The translations under genes and the position numbers were made by a program. A DNA stretch of 50,988 bases from Pedobacter sp. AK013 (GTDB lineage Bacteria; Bacteroidota; Bacteroidia; Sphingobacteriales; Sphingobacteriaceae): positions 1 to 50,988 of the forward strand of contig NZ_JACHCQ010000041.1 of NCBI RefSeq assembly GCF_014205835.1, read 5' to 3'. This document shows positions 1-7,923 of the stretch, one piece after another. The notes under the pieces were generated by a model that did not search any database, was not told the DNA's origin, and worked only from the letters and a program-made list of their open reading frames with translations. The stretch's first letter is position 1. Every line of letters begins with the position of its first letter.

Positions 1-84
1 AACTTTACGCAAAAGGAACGTTCTTTATAACAGCTGAAAAATGCGGTAGGAAAACCTGAAAAACGGCTGAAAAGTTGTGGTAGG
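1..84 (+). repeat. Tail of long repeat R, copy 1 (cut by window start)
   Basis: This stretch matches positions 6572-6655 and 36698-36781 with few differences. In all three places the repeat stops at the same point, immediately before the codons for the Rhs motif QYDYGARFYDP. The frame of the Rhs tip is open back to a TAA near base 29, but it has no ATG in this stretch. The repeat therefore joins to a partial Rhs gene without giving it a normal start. Confidence 0.8.
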
Positions 85-117
85 CAGTATGATTACGGCG
101 CAAGGTTCTATGATCCG

Positions 118-789
118 GTGATAGGGCGTTTCAATGTTGTAGACGCACTTTCTGACCATCCTAATCAAATTGATAAATCTCCATATGCTTATGGATGGAA
201 CAATCCGGTAAACCTTAGGGATCCTGATGGGAACTGTCCGATCTGTCCAATAATATGGGCAGTCGTTGAAGGTATCTCTATTTATGAGGCAGCGGTTGGG
301 ACTGCGGCTGTAATCACTACTGCTGTTGTCATCAATAATGGAAGAAATTACATCAATAATAACCGTTATTCACTTCAAAGAGATGATTATACCTCAAGTG
401 GTATTGATTATAGCAAGGCTGTTGTTAAAAGTAGTAATTCGTCAAAATCTTCTGATAAGAAAGGTGATACTCCTGAAAATCCAGAGGCGACCAGTAGAGC
501 AGCCCGACGTGGGGCCATGCGTAAAGCAGGTGTTCCTACAAGTCAGCCTTTGCATAAAGATAAAGATACAAAATCTGAAGATGCAGTACTTTTAGATAGA
601 GATGGGAATCATACGGTTCAAGATGCTAAAAATGACGAAAGCCATAAAGGTCAACCACATTGGGAAGCAGGTAAAACAAAAAAAGATCCAACAAAGCCCG
701 ATGGATTAAATCGAAGTGGAAACGGTAGATCACAAACCAATAAGCCAAGAATGGAACAACCTAAAGGTAAAGTATATTATAAGCCATAA
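118..789 (+). CDS. Orphan Rhs C-terminal tip, type-24-like polymorphic toxin
   Basis: This is a partial Rhs gene: only the end of the Rhs core (YDYGARFYDPVIGRF, from base 88) followed by a toxin tip. The only possible start is a GTG at 118, inside the core motif, and there is no signal peptide, so it is probably a recombination donor rather than an expressed protein. After the core comes the usual NNPVNLRDPDG linker, then a hydrophobic stretch (residues ~42-72), then a basic C-terminal domain with RAARRGAMRKAGVPTSQ and SHKGQPHWEAG. That combination resembles the polymorphic toxin type 24 family (Ntox24) as I remember it; the biochemical activity is not known to me. The next gene (946) is the likely immunity gene. 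Confidence 0.7.
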   Translation: MIGRFNVVDALSDHPNQIDKSPYAYGWNNPVNLRDPDGNCPICPIIWAVVEGISIYEAAVGTAAVITTAVVINNGRNYINNNRYSLQRDDYTSSGIDYSKAVVKSSNSSKSSDKKGDTPENPEATSRAARRGAMRKAGVPTSQPLHKDKDTKSEDAVLLDRDGNHTVQDAKNDESHKGQPHWEAGKTKKDPTKPDGLNRSGNGRSQTNKPRMEQPKGKVYYKP

Positions 790-945
790 ACTAATAATGT
801 GAATTAAGGATTGAGTGATATCTGAAAATAACGTTTGATAAGGTGTTAATCCAAAATTAAGTATTTAATGTACTGTTAGTGTTTAAAATAGGATATATAA
901 AATATAGTGATTATCTCAGGTTAATAATTATAATTTAAACTTTAA

Positions 946-1449
946 ATGATGGGTAATTCTAAATTAGATTTTTTAATAAGAAAAAATAAAGGTAAAAAGG
1001 TTTACAATAGGTATAAACAAATATTTCTGGATGCGGGCTTTGCCGAGAAAGATATCAAATATGTTGACTTGGAAACTTCAGATAAAATAATAGCTAGCAT
1101 TAAACAAATTTTTCCACCAATCAAAGAGAAAACTGAAATATTAACCGATAGTAGAGATCCGATAGATTCTAAATTATTATCAATAGCATTTAGTGGTAGT
1201 GATACTCTTGCAGAGTGCTACATGTTTTCCGATGATTATGATATTTGTGGAATGTATCTTGCTAAATCGAATTTTGTTGAAAAATTTTGTTTAAATATTG
1301 CAAAATATGGTTATAGTAAAACCTGCTTCATAGTTGATAAAAATTTTAAATTTTCGATGACAATAAATTATGATAACATTATTAATTCTGAATCAATAGG
1401 AAGTTTCGATATTCATCTTAAGGAAAATAAAGGAGCTATTGATATGTAA
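946..1449 (+). CDS. Putative immunity protein for the preceding Rhs tip
   Basis: A 167-residue protein of unknown family. It has no signal peptide or clear membrane segment, so it should be cytoplasmic, as expected for protection against a toxin acting inside the cell. Immunity is inferred from position alone: it is the only gene between the toxin tip ending at 789 and the cassette-end hairpin at 1468. The gap from the tip is 156 bp and AT-rich, so it may have its own promoter. ATG 949 is an equally plausible start. Its base composition is clearly more AT-rich than the Rhs core next to it, as is common for toxin-immunity tips. Confidence 0.6.
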   Translation: MMGNSKLDFLIRKNKGKKVYNRYKQIFLDAGFAEKDIKYVDLETSDKIIASIKQIFPPIKEKTEILTDSRDPIDSKLLSIAFSGSDTLAECYMFSDDYDICGMYLAKSNFVEKFCLNIAKYGYSKTCFIVDKNFKFSMTINYDNIINSESIGSFDIHLKENKGAIDM

Positions 1450-1467
1450 CGATTACATATTCACCAC

Positions 1468-1513
1468 TGTCCGTAGTCTTGAGCCTTTGGATTTAGGGTA
1501 GGGAGACTACGGA
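1468..1513. repeat. Cassette-end hairpin element, copy A
   Basis: An inverted repeat: TCCGTAGTCTT at 1470-1480 pairs with GAGACTACGGA at 1503-1513, with a variable loop between. Related copies lie at 3329, 3797, 7924, 38504 and 39706. Most lie just after an immunity gene, and all are followed by an AATTAAT-like or CATTAAT-like string. Confidence 0.75.
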
Positions 1514-1569
1514 TTCATTAATATTGAACGCGAGTTGAGGATTGATACTTAAAAATAATTTTATTCTTT

Positions 1570-1600
1570 AGCCTGGCCTTGGTGCCAGGCTTTTTATTTT
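1570..1600 (+). terminator. Rho-independent terminator-like hairpin before Rhs core fragment
   Basis: AGCCTGGC (1570-1577) pairs with GCCAGGCT (1584-1591), followed directly by a T-rich run. It ends a few bases before homology to the Rhs core begins (~1606), so it would isolate the next tip from upstream transcription. A weaker version lies at 3928-3955, in the same position relative to the next core fragment. Confidence 0.7.
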
Positions 1601-1605
1601 CTTAC

Positions 1606-2324
1606 GGTACGCCAATACCTTCAGTTATACCTACGACAGGCTGAACCGCTTGACCAACGCCTCAGCAGGAAATAACCTGGGCGAGGCCATTAGCTATGAT
1701 GTAATGGGCAATATTACCAGTTTAACCCGCGATGGTTTTGGCACGAACAACTATACGGGCTACAATGGTAACAGGTTAACAGCTATCAGTGGTTTTACCA
1801 ACAGCAGTTATGGCTACGACGCCAATGGCAACCTCACCAGCGATAGCCAGAAGAACATCACTCTGGGATACAACTTCCTTAACCTGCCGCAAACGGTAAG
1901 TGGAAGCCAGAATTTAACCTATACTTACAATGCTGCTGGTGAAAAACTGCAAAAACAGGCAGGTGGTACTACCACTAATTATATTGATGGTATCCAGTAC
2001 ACCAATAACAGCATTGATTTTATCCAAACCGAAGAGGGCTTAGCCCGTAGAAGTGGCAGTAATTACAGTTACGAATATAATCTGAGCGATCATTTGGGCA
2101 ATGTAAGGGCAACTTTTTACCAGAACCCGACGACCAACCAACTGGAAGTACTGCAGCGTGATGATTACTATGCCTTTGGGTTGAGAAAAGAACCTGTTGT
2201 AAAAGCTGGGCTTAACAAGTATCTTTACAATGGCAAGGAGTTGCAAGAGGAGCTGGGGCAGTATGATTACGGCGCAAGGTTCTATGATCCGGTGATTGGG
2301 AGGTGGAATGTGGTGGATCCACAT
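1606..2324 (+). repeat. Rhs core repeat, copy 1
   Basis: Near-identical DNA to 3958-4700 and to the end of the core of the complete rhs gene (about 29655-30372). It encodes the last ~235 residues of the Rhs shell, up to GRWNVVDP. A one-base deletion close to its 5' end (TACGCCAAT instead of TACGGCCAAT) breaks the reading frame relative to the full gene. Confidence 0.85.
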
Positions 2325-3017
2325 GGTGAACGATACGAATCAATATCAAATTATTCTTATGCTTTTAATAATCCAGCCCGATTCGTTGATTTAAAGGGAA
2401 GAGATCCCGGAGATGTTGTTGTTGTCTTTGGAGGTGCTGATTTAAGTAGAAATGGTGATCGTGGAGGAGCTCCATTAATATTACAAAAAATTCGCGAGGG
2501 CCATTTAGATAAAAGAGGAGGAGTGGGACAAGCTTTTCAATCAACCTATTGGGGGACTTCTCTAGATGATTCTAAAAGTTTAGATAAAGCCACTCAATAC
2601 GCCTATGATTTTGTATTAGCCAATTATAATAAAGTAGGACAAGAAGATGTTGAAGGTGGTCAAATTATAATACAGGGATATAGTTACGGAGGAGTTCTAG
2701 CGAATCACTTAACCAAAAGGCTTAAAGAAGCAAAGCTTGATGTGAATCTTTTAGTTACTGTTGACGCTGCTGCAGGACCAGAATCGTCGAATGTAGATCG
2801 GACGATATCATCAAATGTTGAGAAAAACATTAATTATTATCAAACTACACCTTCTTTAATTAGATCTAGGGGGGATAGAAATAAAAAGGGGGATGGAGAT
2901 AAAAATAAAAATACAATAAGAAATATTGATGTATCAAAAATCACAAATGAACACGGTAAAATTGATGATAAATTACTTCAAAACGTAGTGAATGATATAT
3001 TAAAACAACTAAATTAA
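1650..3017 (+). CDS. Truncated Rhs protein with alpha/beta hydrolase (lipase-like) tip
   Basis: Residues ~1-225 are YD-repeat Rhs core, nearly identical to the complete Rhs protein encoded at 27692, ending in YDYGARFYDPVIGRW. The rest is a unique tip. It carries GYSYGG with the putative nucleophile Ser345, a following VTVDAAAGPE strand, and a late NEHGKID that could supply the histidine. This is the G-x-S-x-G layout of alpha/beta hydrolases, so a lipase or phospholipase attacking membranes is the best guess. There is no signal peptide; the first in-frame starts are TTG 1650 or ATG 1704 (MGNITS), both inside the core. It is therefore a 5'-truncated gene, possibly a silent donor for tip replacement. 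The stop overlaps the start of the next gene by one base. Confidence 0.75.
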   Translation: MTNASAGNNLGEAISYDVMGNITSLTRDGFGTNNYTGYNGNRLTAISGFTNSSYGYDANGNLTSDSQKNITLGYNFLNLPQTVSGSQNLTYTYNAAGEKLQKQAGGTTTNYIDGIQYTNNSIDFIQTEEGLARRSGSNYSYEYNLSDHLGNVRATFYQNPTTNQLEVLQRDDYYAFGLRKEPVVKAGLNKYLYNGKELQEELGQYDYGARFYDPVIGRWNVVDPHGERYESISNYSYAFNNPARFVDLKGRDPGDVVVVFGGADLSRNGDRGGAPLILQKIREGHLDKRGGVGQAFQSTYWGTSLDDSKSLDKATQYAYDFVLANYNKVGQEDVEGGQIIIQGYSYGGVLANHLTKRLKEAKLDVNLLVTVDAAAGPESSNVDRTISSNVEKNINYYQTTPSLIRSRGDRNKKGDGDKNKNTIRNIDVSKITNEHGKIDDKLLQNVVNDILKQLN

Positions 3018-3283
3018 TGAATAGAAAAATTAAGGAACAGTGCATTTGGTTTTTTTATATTATAGGTATTTTTTTTATCATACCTATAATATCTTACTAT
3101 CTATCCTTACCAGATATATTTCCAAAACAAGCCTATATTCAAGTCTATTTAAGTGGTCCAATATTGTTGATTTTAGGATTATTTTTGTTTTTCAATTACA
3201 GAAAAAAAACAATTGGTTTAATTTTTCTGGTAACAGGTGTATGGTGGATATTTAATATAATATATGAGTTGTTAACTAAATAG
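3017..3283 (+). CDS. Small membrane protein, putative immunity to the lipase-like tip
   Basis: An 88-residue protein with three hydrophobic segments: about residues 9-30, 41-60 and 66-84. Its ATG overlaps the toxin stop codon (TAATG), so translation is probably coupled. The tight coupling and membrane location fit an immunity protein against a membrane-attacking hydrolase. I do not recognise the family, so the function rests on position and topology only. Confidence 0.6.
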   Translation: MNRKIKEQCIWFFYIIGIFFIIPIISYYLSLPDIFPKQAYIQVYLSGPILLILGLFLFFNYRKKTIGLIFLVTGVWWIFNIIYELLTK

Positions 3284-3328
3284 GCCCTAGGAAGAACAGG
3301 AATATGGAATGCCATAGTTACCCAACTG

Positions 3329-3371
3329 TCCGTAGTCTTGAGCGCTAGGTTGAGCAATAGCAGACTACGGG
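3329..3371. repeat. Cassette-end hairpin element, copy B
   Basis: TCCGTAGTCTTG pairs with CAGACTACGG (3361-3370). It lies 46 bp after the membrane immunity gene. The loop (GAGCGCTAGGTTGAGC) is the same as in copy F at 39706. Confidence 0.75.
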
Positions 3372-3481
3372 CTAATTAATGAGGTTTGTTTTAAACTTGA
3401 AACGAATATGGATGTTGTTAGAAATTTGTAATTGTCTTAGCTGGTCTTAGTGTCTCGCTAAAACCAAAATTTAGCCAATAG

Positions 3482-3525
3482 AGCAAAGCGCTGCAATTTC
3501 AAATTGCGGCGCTTTGCTATTACTA
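3482..3525. terminator. Strong hairpin, probable bidirectional terminator
   Basis: AGCAAAGCGC (3482-3491) pairs perfectly with GCGCTTTGCT (3509-3518), with an inner GCAAT/ATTGC stem. It lies between the forward cassette and the minus-strand relic at 3607. The same arrangement recurs at 38653-38688. Confidence 0.65.
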
Positions 3526-3606
3526 CCAGTCTTAATTCTTATTAGGGATATCGCAAAGGTTAGCTCTTTACTATCCACAAGAGCTTAAACTCAGTTTACC
3601 CCTTTA

Positions 3607-3786
3607 TCACTCAAAAATCCCCTTCCCATCAACACTATAACTGTAAATCGATGTATTCGATTCCATTCTTTTCAAAATGCCCGATAGGAATATCACCTTT
3701 TTCAAAATAGGCCGATTTGCTTTCTGCAGGAATGCCACAAAGAATAATATTGGGTTCTACATAATGATAAACAACATCATTTCTGT
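3607..3786 (-). pseudogene. Relic of the unknown 225-residue gene found at 38777-39454
   Basis: About the last 60 codons of a minus-strand gene closely matching the 3' end of the gene at 38777-39454. The relic has a two-base deletion near the codons for EYMVIYSYS, so it is frameshifted, and its 5' part is missing; homology stops near 3786, just before hairpin copy C. Together with hairpin B and the terminator at 3482 it forms a block matching 38500-38950, so the whole block was duplicated and then decayed. Confidence 0.8.
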
Positions 3787-3796
3787 TCCCCCTCTG

Positions 3797-3845
3797 TCCG
3801 TAGTCTTGAGTTGAGCCTTAGGATCGAGGCTAAGGAGACTACGGA
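3797..3845. repeat. Cassette-end hairpin element, copy C
   Basis: TCCGTAGTCTTGAG at 3797 pairs with GGAGACTACGGA ending at 3845. The loop contains a second small inverted repeat (GAGCCTTAGGATCGAGGCTAAG), which lengthens the stem. It interrupts the relic at 3607-3786 and precedes the third Rhs cassette. Confidence 0.7.
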
Positions 3846-3927
3846 TTAATTAAATTCCTTTAAGTATTGCAATTGTATTATGCTTAGTGAGTGCTAGTAG
3901 ATGACTTATGCTTAAAAATGATTTTAT

Positions 3928-3955
3928 CTTGGTCTTAGTGCCAAGCTTTTTATTT
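3928..3955 (+). terminator. Terminator-like hairpin before third cassette
   Basis: CTTGG (3928-3932) pairs with CCAAG (3941-3945), followed by CTTTTTATTT. It has the same position and a similar loop to the stronger hairpin at 1570-1600, directly before an Rhs core fragment. Confidence 0.5.
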
Positions 3956-3957
3956 CA

Positions 3958-4700
3958 GTACAGCCAATACCTTCAGTTATCAGTTATACTTATGATAGGC
4001 TGAACCGCTTAACCAATGCCGCAGCAGGCAATAACCTGGGCGAGGCCATTAGTTACGATGTAATGGGCAATATTACCAGTTTAACCCGCGATGGTTTTGG
4101 CACGAACAACTATACGGGCTACAATGGTAACAGGTTAACAGCTATCAGTGGTTTTACCAACAGCAGTTATGGCTACGACGCCAATGGCAACCTCACCAGC
4201 GATAGCCAGAAGAACATCACTCTGGGATACAACTTCCTTAACCTGCCGCAAACGATAAGTGGAAGCCAGAATTTAACCTATACTTACAATGCTGCTGGTG
4301 AAAAACTGCAAAAACAGGCAGGTGGTACTACCACTAATTATATTGATGGTATCCAGTACACCAATAACAGCATTGATTTTATCCAAACCGAAAAGGGCTT
4401 AGCCCGTAGAAGTGGCAGTAATTACAGTTACGAATATAATCTGAGCGATCATTTGGGCAATGTAAGGGCAACTTTTTACCAGAACCCGACGACCAACCAA
4501 CTGGAAGTACTGCAGCGTGATGATTACTATGCCTTTGGGTTGAGAAAAGAACCTGTTGCAAAAGCTGGGCTTAACAAGTATCTTTACAATGGCAAGGAGT
4601 TGCAAGAGGAGCTGGGGCAGTATGATTACGGGGCCAGGTTCTATGACCCGGTTATTGGCAGATGGAACGTGGTGGATCCGTTGGCAGAGAAGACACTTAG
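3958..4700 (+). repeat. Rhs core repeat, copy 2
   Basis: Near-identical to 1606-2324 and to about 29655-30372. It contains an exact 7-base tandem duplication (CAGTTAT at 3974-3980 and 3981-3987) that shifts the frame upstream of the first ATG at 4063. The duplication confirms that the 5' end is not maintained as coding sequence. Confidence 0.85.
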
Positions 4701-5424
4701 TATTAATCCATATACCTATGGAAATAATAATCCTATTAGCATGATAGATAATGATGGTAAATATGCTGTCTCTGTTCATTATGACATAACATATAAAGCT
4801 TTGATTAAGCTAGGATATTCTAAAGAGCGAGCAGATTTAATTGCTCATTATTCTAGTACATATGCTGATCATCCCCCTGCGGGAGCAGGTTTTGCAGACT
4901 TTATGCTTCATCCTTTTGAAACTAAAACCCATCATTACAGGAAAGGTATTGATTATAGTAAAACTGCAGAATCACAGTTGGAGAAAAATAGTCATTGGCA
5001 CTCTATGATGAGTGATGCTGAAGCAGATGCGGGTATGACAGAGAAACAAGCAATTGATAGAGGTCTCAAATTTGGCTGGGATAATATCTTTGGCTCTGAT
5101 GGAGGAAAAGATTTGGGAAAACTTGGGCAAGGTATACACGCTTTGCAAGATGCAATCGCACATGGAGGTGTTAAAACTAATGATCATCTAGGATGGAATT
5201 CATCTTCTTTTGGAAAATTTTATAATGATTTGTATGGTTCGACTAAGGATGCATCAGATATTACAAGATCAGCGTTTATTGTTTTAGATGTTCTTCAAGG
5301 TAAAAAGGCAAATTTAAAAGATGGAGACACTTTAAATGTTGCAGGAATGTCTAACAATCAATTAATGCAGTTTTTGCAGTTGTTATCTAAACAGGGTTTT
5401 GAAGGAAAACTTAAAACAAACTAG
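4063..5424 (+). CDS. Truncated Rhs protein with zinc phospholipase C/HET-C-like tip
   Basis: Residues ~1-210 are Rhs core, from MGNITS to GRWNVVDPLAEK, nearly identical to the neighbouring copies. The tip (residues ~225-453) has spaced histidines and acids (H-W-H near 308, then GIHALQDAIAHGG at about 357-369 and a downstream NDH). The H-x-L-Q-D-x-x-x-H pattern is typical of the zinc-dependent phospholipase C/HET-C-like fold, so a membrane phospholipase activity is likely. No signal peptide or 5' rhs region is present. ATG 4063 lies within the core and is only the first usable start. It is followed three bases later by a small membrane protein gene. Confidence 0.7.
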   Translation: MGNITSLTRDGFGTNNYTGYNGNRLTAISGFTNSSYGYDANGNLTSDSQKNITLGYNFLNLPQTISGSQNLTYTYNAAGEKLQKQAGGTTTNYIDGIQYTNNSIDFIQTEKGLARRSGSNYSYEYNLSDHLGNVRATFYQNPTTNQLEVLQRDDYYAFGLRKEPVAKAGLNKYLYNGKELQEELGQYDYGARFYDPVIGRWNVVDPLAEKTLSINPYTYGNNNPISMIDNDGKYAVSVHYDITYKALIKLGYSKERADLIAHYSSTYADHPPAGAGFADFMLHPFETKTHHYRKGIDYSKTAESQLEKNSHWHSMMSDAEADAGMTEKQAIDRGLKFGWDNIFGSDGGKDLGKLGQGIHALQDAIAHGGVKTNDHLGWNSSSFGKFYNDLYGSTKDASDITRSAFIVLDVLQGKKANLKDGDTLNVAGMSNNQLMQFLQLLSKQGFEGKLKTN

Positions 5425-5427
5425 ATT

Positions 5428-5622
5428 ATGAAAGTTGTATTTTTGATTGTAAAAAGTATTGTTATTTTGTTGCTAATCATAGATTTGCTTTTTTGGATGA
5501 TGGCACATGCAAGTGGTCATATTATACCATCAAAAACTAATTGGGCATTTGGACTAAGTAGTGGTGGGCTAATATTGGTTTTGATTTTACTAAATATAGT
5601 TAGCAAGAAAGTACTTAGATAA
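5428..5622 (+). CDS. Small two-helix membrane protein, putative immunity
   Basis: A 64-residue protein with two hydrophobic helices (about residues 3-26 and 36-59) and a basic C-terminus. It starts three bases after the phospholipase-like tip, so it is probably cotranslated. Position and membrane topology suggest immunity against a membrane-directed toxin; the family is unknown to me. Confidence 0.55.
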   Translation: MKVVFLIVKSIVILLLIIDLLFWMMAHASGHIIPSKTNWAFGLSSGGLILVLILLNIVSKKVLR

Positions 5623-5809
5623 TTCTCGCCCCTGGTTTAAGTGTTCGCTTTTTAGCGGTCACTTAAATCCAAAATGAAAACCCAGGACTGTGTCCGCGAT
5701 ATTTGCAGAGAAGGAAATTAAAGCAGAGCCTAACAGAAATGGAGGGCACTGAAAAAGTTAGCCCCATCTGGTCTTAGCGTCTCGCTAAGACTAAAATGTA
5801 ACTTAGACG

Positions 5810-5852
5810 ACAAAGTCCGGCAGTTTAAAAACTGTTGGGCTTTGTTATTTCT
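5810..5852. terminator. Hairpin, probable bidirectional terminator
   Basis: The arms ACAAAGTCCGGCAG and CTGTTGGGCTTTGT pair with a TTTAAAAA loop and one or two mismatches, followed by TATTT. It is the counterpart of the hairpin at 31675-31708. It would end the forward cassette and the minus-strand gene. Confidence 0.6.
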
Positions 5853-5939
5853 GTAGGAGTTTAAGTTTGAGGAGTCTAGCTTTAATAGCTCCATAGGTGC
5901 GGGAATGTAGTTTGGCGAGCTGAGTAATCTTGATGCCTC
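5845..5939 (-). pseudogene. C-terminal relic of the small helix-turn-helix-like gene
   Basis: On the minus strand this reads GIKITQLAKLHSRTYGAIKA and continues to LLQK and a TAA. This is the same C-terminus found, after a frameshift, at 31709-32049. Only about 30 codons remain; the upstream part is replaced by the right-end arm of the recombinase element. Confidence 0.8.
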
Positions 5940-6008
5940 CAAACAAAAAGTCTGCCTAAAAACTGCCCCAACGCCTGCGCAGGCCTGTCACACTGAGCCC
6001 GTCGAAGT

Positions 6009-6655
6009 GCAAAGCCGTCATTATAATGGGTGTTATGTTAAATAGCCGCTCTTCCCGACGCCTGGCCACCGCACCGCCGTCTCCCTCCGGTCAGTCATCG
6101 GCGAAGCCTGCGGCAGCAAGGCAGAGATTGATAATGGTAAAATGGTTCAGTGGTAGACTGGTCGGGGGAACAACGGTAGAACTTCGTAGCAGGGATATTG
6201 CACCCGCCCAACCTCTCAGGGATAGAAAGAGCCGCACCAGCCAACACACGAAACCAAAGCTCTTTCCATCCCTTTGAGGGAAGAGATGATGCCCCGGGAA
6301 TGTTGAAAAAAGAACCGATAGAAAAAATAAAAAGCCATTATCTTTATATCGCTGGCGAAAGCGGAAACAGGCTCTGCTGAGGAGCAACCTGCGAGGAAAT
6401 ACACCAGTGTGCGACGAAGTATAACGTTGAAAAGGAAGTCAGGGCTAAGGTTCTGGCTTTTCTTTTTTTGTTCATACTTCAGAGCACTCAATGCCTAAAA
6501 AAAACTAAAAATCCCGGAGGGAACAGGAAAAATGAACGGAAACACTGTTGGTAAAAGCCAAACAAAAAACTAACTTTACGGATAAGGAACGTTCTTTATA
6601 ACAGCTTAAAAATCCGGTAGGAAAACCTAAAAAACGGCTGAAAAGTTGTGGTAGG
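6009..6655. repeat. Long repeat R, copy 2
   Basis: About 650 bases matching 36130-36781 with scattered differences; the last ~84 bases also match the window start. No convincing gene is present: open frames exist on both strands but none has recognisable protein features. The repeat ends exactly where Rhs tip codons begin (6656). Upstream, 5973-5984 is a perfect palindrome (GCCTGCGCAGGC), and 5986-6010 is half of a dispersed GTCGAAG-type repeat. Confidence 0.8.
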
Positions 6656-6814
6656 CAGTATGATTATGGCGCAAGGTTCTATGATCCGGTGATTGGAAGG
6701 TGGAATGTGGTGGATCCGTTGGCAGAGAAGATGCGGAGGTATTCGCCATATAATTATGGATTTAATAATCCGATTAGATTTGTTGATCCTGATGGGATGG
6801 AAGGAACGGATTAG
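6656..6814 (+). pseudogene. Rhs core end and linker, stopped by an in-frame amber codon
   Basis: This reads QYDYGARFYDPVIGRW, then VVDPLAEKMRRYSPYNYGFN and NPIRFVDPDGMEGTD, then TAG at 6812-6814. The same frame continues after the TAG (VKKGNKYLWDDRVIDQKTAN) straight into the open frame beginning at ATG 6926. A single base change therefore separates the Rhs linker from its toxin tip. The near-identical linker at 36815 has no stop. Confidence 0.85.
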
Positions 6815-6925
6815 GTCAAAAAGGGTAACAAATATCTATGGGATGATAGGGTTATAGATCAAAAAACTGCTAACGAGTATCAAAGTGGCTCCCAGTATAT
6901 TGGGGAGCAGGCAGAAATAACTCCT

Positions 6926-7498
6926 ATGAAAACGGATGGAAGTACTGTTGGTGCTACTATAAGTCTTAACAATGATGGAACTATAACTAGAGAGGGTGTT
7001 ACCTTAGGTCAGAATTCCGATCAGATATTCACAAATGCAGCTGGATCGGAATTTGTACCAAGACAAACAGTTGGATCTCACTATGGTTTGTCTGTAAACG
7101 GCGCATTATTTGGTGGGTTTGGTTATGGTGGAGGAGTGGTAAAGGATGCTACTGGAAAGTGGTCTACCTATTTTACTTTTAATGGTAATATTGGTATTGG
7201 TGGTGGTGTGGACTTAGATATAGGTAAAAATACTCCAACTGGTTCAAATCAATTTTATAAAGAAGATTTTGCAGGGAATTCTGGTTCATATAATTTCGGA
7301 GTCTCAACTCCTATAGTAGATTTTGGATATGGTTTTGGAGGAAGTCTTGATCCACACGTAGGGGGTACGAAAGCGATGAATCCTGGTAATTTTGGTAGAA
7401 ATAATGGCGGATATAAAACAGAGCAAATTGGCTTGTCACCTGGAACCGGTGCTGGTGCATCTGTTATGTTTAGCTATGGTAAAACATGGGTTTATTAA
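6926..7498 (+). CDS. Glycine-rich toxin tip of a broken Rhs cassette
   Basis: A 190-residue open frame, in the same frame as the Rhs remnant ending at 6814. It is rich in glycine and aromatic residues with alternating polar and apolar positions (FGYGG, NIGIGGGVDLDIG, YGFGG), suggesting a beta-rich, possibly barrel-like or pore-forming domain. I do not recognise a catalytic motif. ATG 6926 is only the first in-frame start after the stop codon, so whether the fragment is translated is doubtful. The following gene, 13 bp away, is the probable immunity partner. Confidence 0.6.
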   Translation: MKTDGSTVGATISLNNDGTITREGVTLGQNSDQIFTNAAGSEFVPRQTVGSHYGLSVNGALFGGFGYGGGVVKDATGKWSTYFTFNGNIGIGGGVDLDIGKNTPTGSNQFYKEDFAGNSGSYNFGVSTPIVDFGYGFGGSLDPHVGGTKAMNPGNFGRNNGGYKTEQIGLSPGTGAGASVMFSYGKTWVY

Positions 7499-7511
7499 CT
7501 AATAAATAGTA

Positions 7512-7868
7512 ATGAAAAGAACAGATAAAATAATATTATATAGTATTTTTTATATCCCCGCTATTCTCGTGTTATGCTATTTCTTTTGGCCTGTTGTTTT
7601 TGGTAAACCGACCTCTGAGCTTATAAAGGAGGATGATCTTGCCGAGCGGTTCAGTGGAAAAGTAGAGTCCTTATATTTTGACAAGCAAAATCATAATGTT
7701 AAGATTGCATTATTATCGAATGGATATAAATATGAAATTTTTAGACAATGGGAGCCTAAAATTCAAGTAGAAGATTCAATTTCAAAGAAAAAAGGATCAT
7801 TCGAAGTGATTATTTACAAGGGTAATAACAGATCTATCTTGGATTACAGAGATACTTACAGAAAGTAA
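7512..7868 (+). CDS. Membrane-anchored small protein, putative immunity
   Basis: A 118-residue protein with one N-terminal membrane segment (about residues 8-30, IILYSIFYIPAILVLCYFFW) and a polar, probably beta-rich C-terminal domain. Its position directly after the glycine-rich tip suggests immunity against a toxin acting at the membrane. It is intact although its toxin gene is interrupted, which would be expected if protection is still selected. Unknown family. Confidence 0.55.
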   Translation: MKRTDKIILYSIFYIPAILVLCYFFWPVVFGKPTSELIKEDDLAERFSGKVESLYFDKQNHNVKIALLSNGYKYEIFRQWEPKIQVEDSISKKKGSFEVIIYKGNNRSILDYRDTYRK

Positions 7869-7923
7869 CCATCTATTCCTCCTAAGCTGGCGCACGCGTG
7901 TCGCGTGTGCGAAATGCCATCTG

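Larger units (their letters stand above)
5763..6010. mobile_element. Internally deleted remnant of the recombinase element at 31640
   Basis: The left side (CCATCTGGTCTTAG, then a hairpin, then the C-terminal relic of a small gene) matches 31640-31790. At about 5938-5942 the match jumps to the right side of the same element: the inverted-repeat arm CAAAAAGTCTGCCTAAAAAC at 5944 matches 36053-36076. The genes for XRE, ATPase and both recombinases are absent. This is what an internal deletion joining the two ends of the 31640-36076 element would leave. It is followed by repeat R and an Rhs tip, as at 36130. Confidence 0.7.

Noticed and set aside
6009..6655. A protein-coding gene in repeat R (frames at 6026-6277, 6216-6491 and 36221-36616)
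   Set aside because: The frames are not kept equally between the two copies because of small indels, and none resembles a known protein. The conservation is at DNA level.
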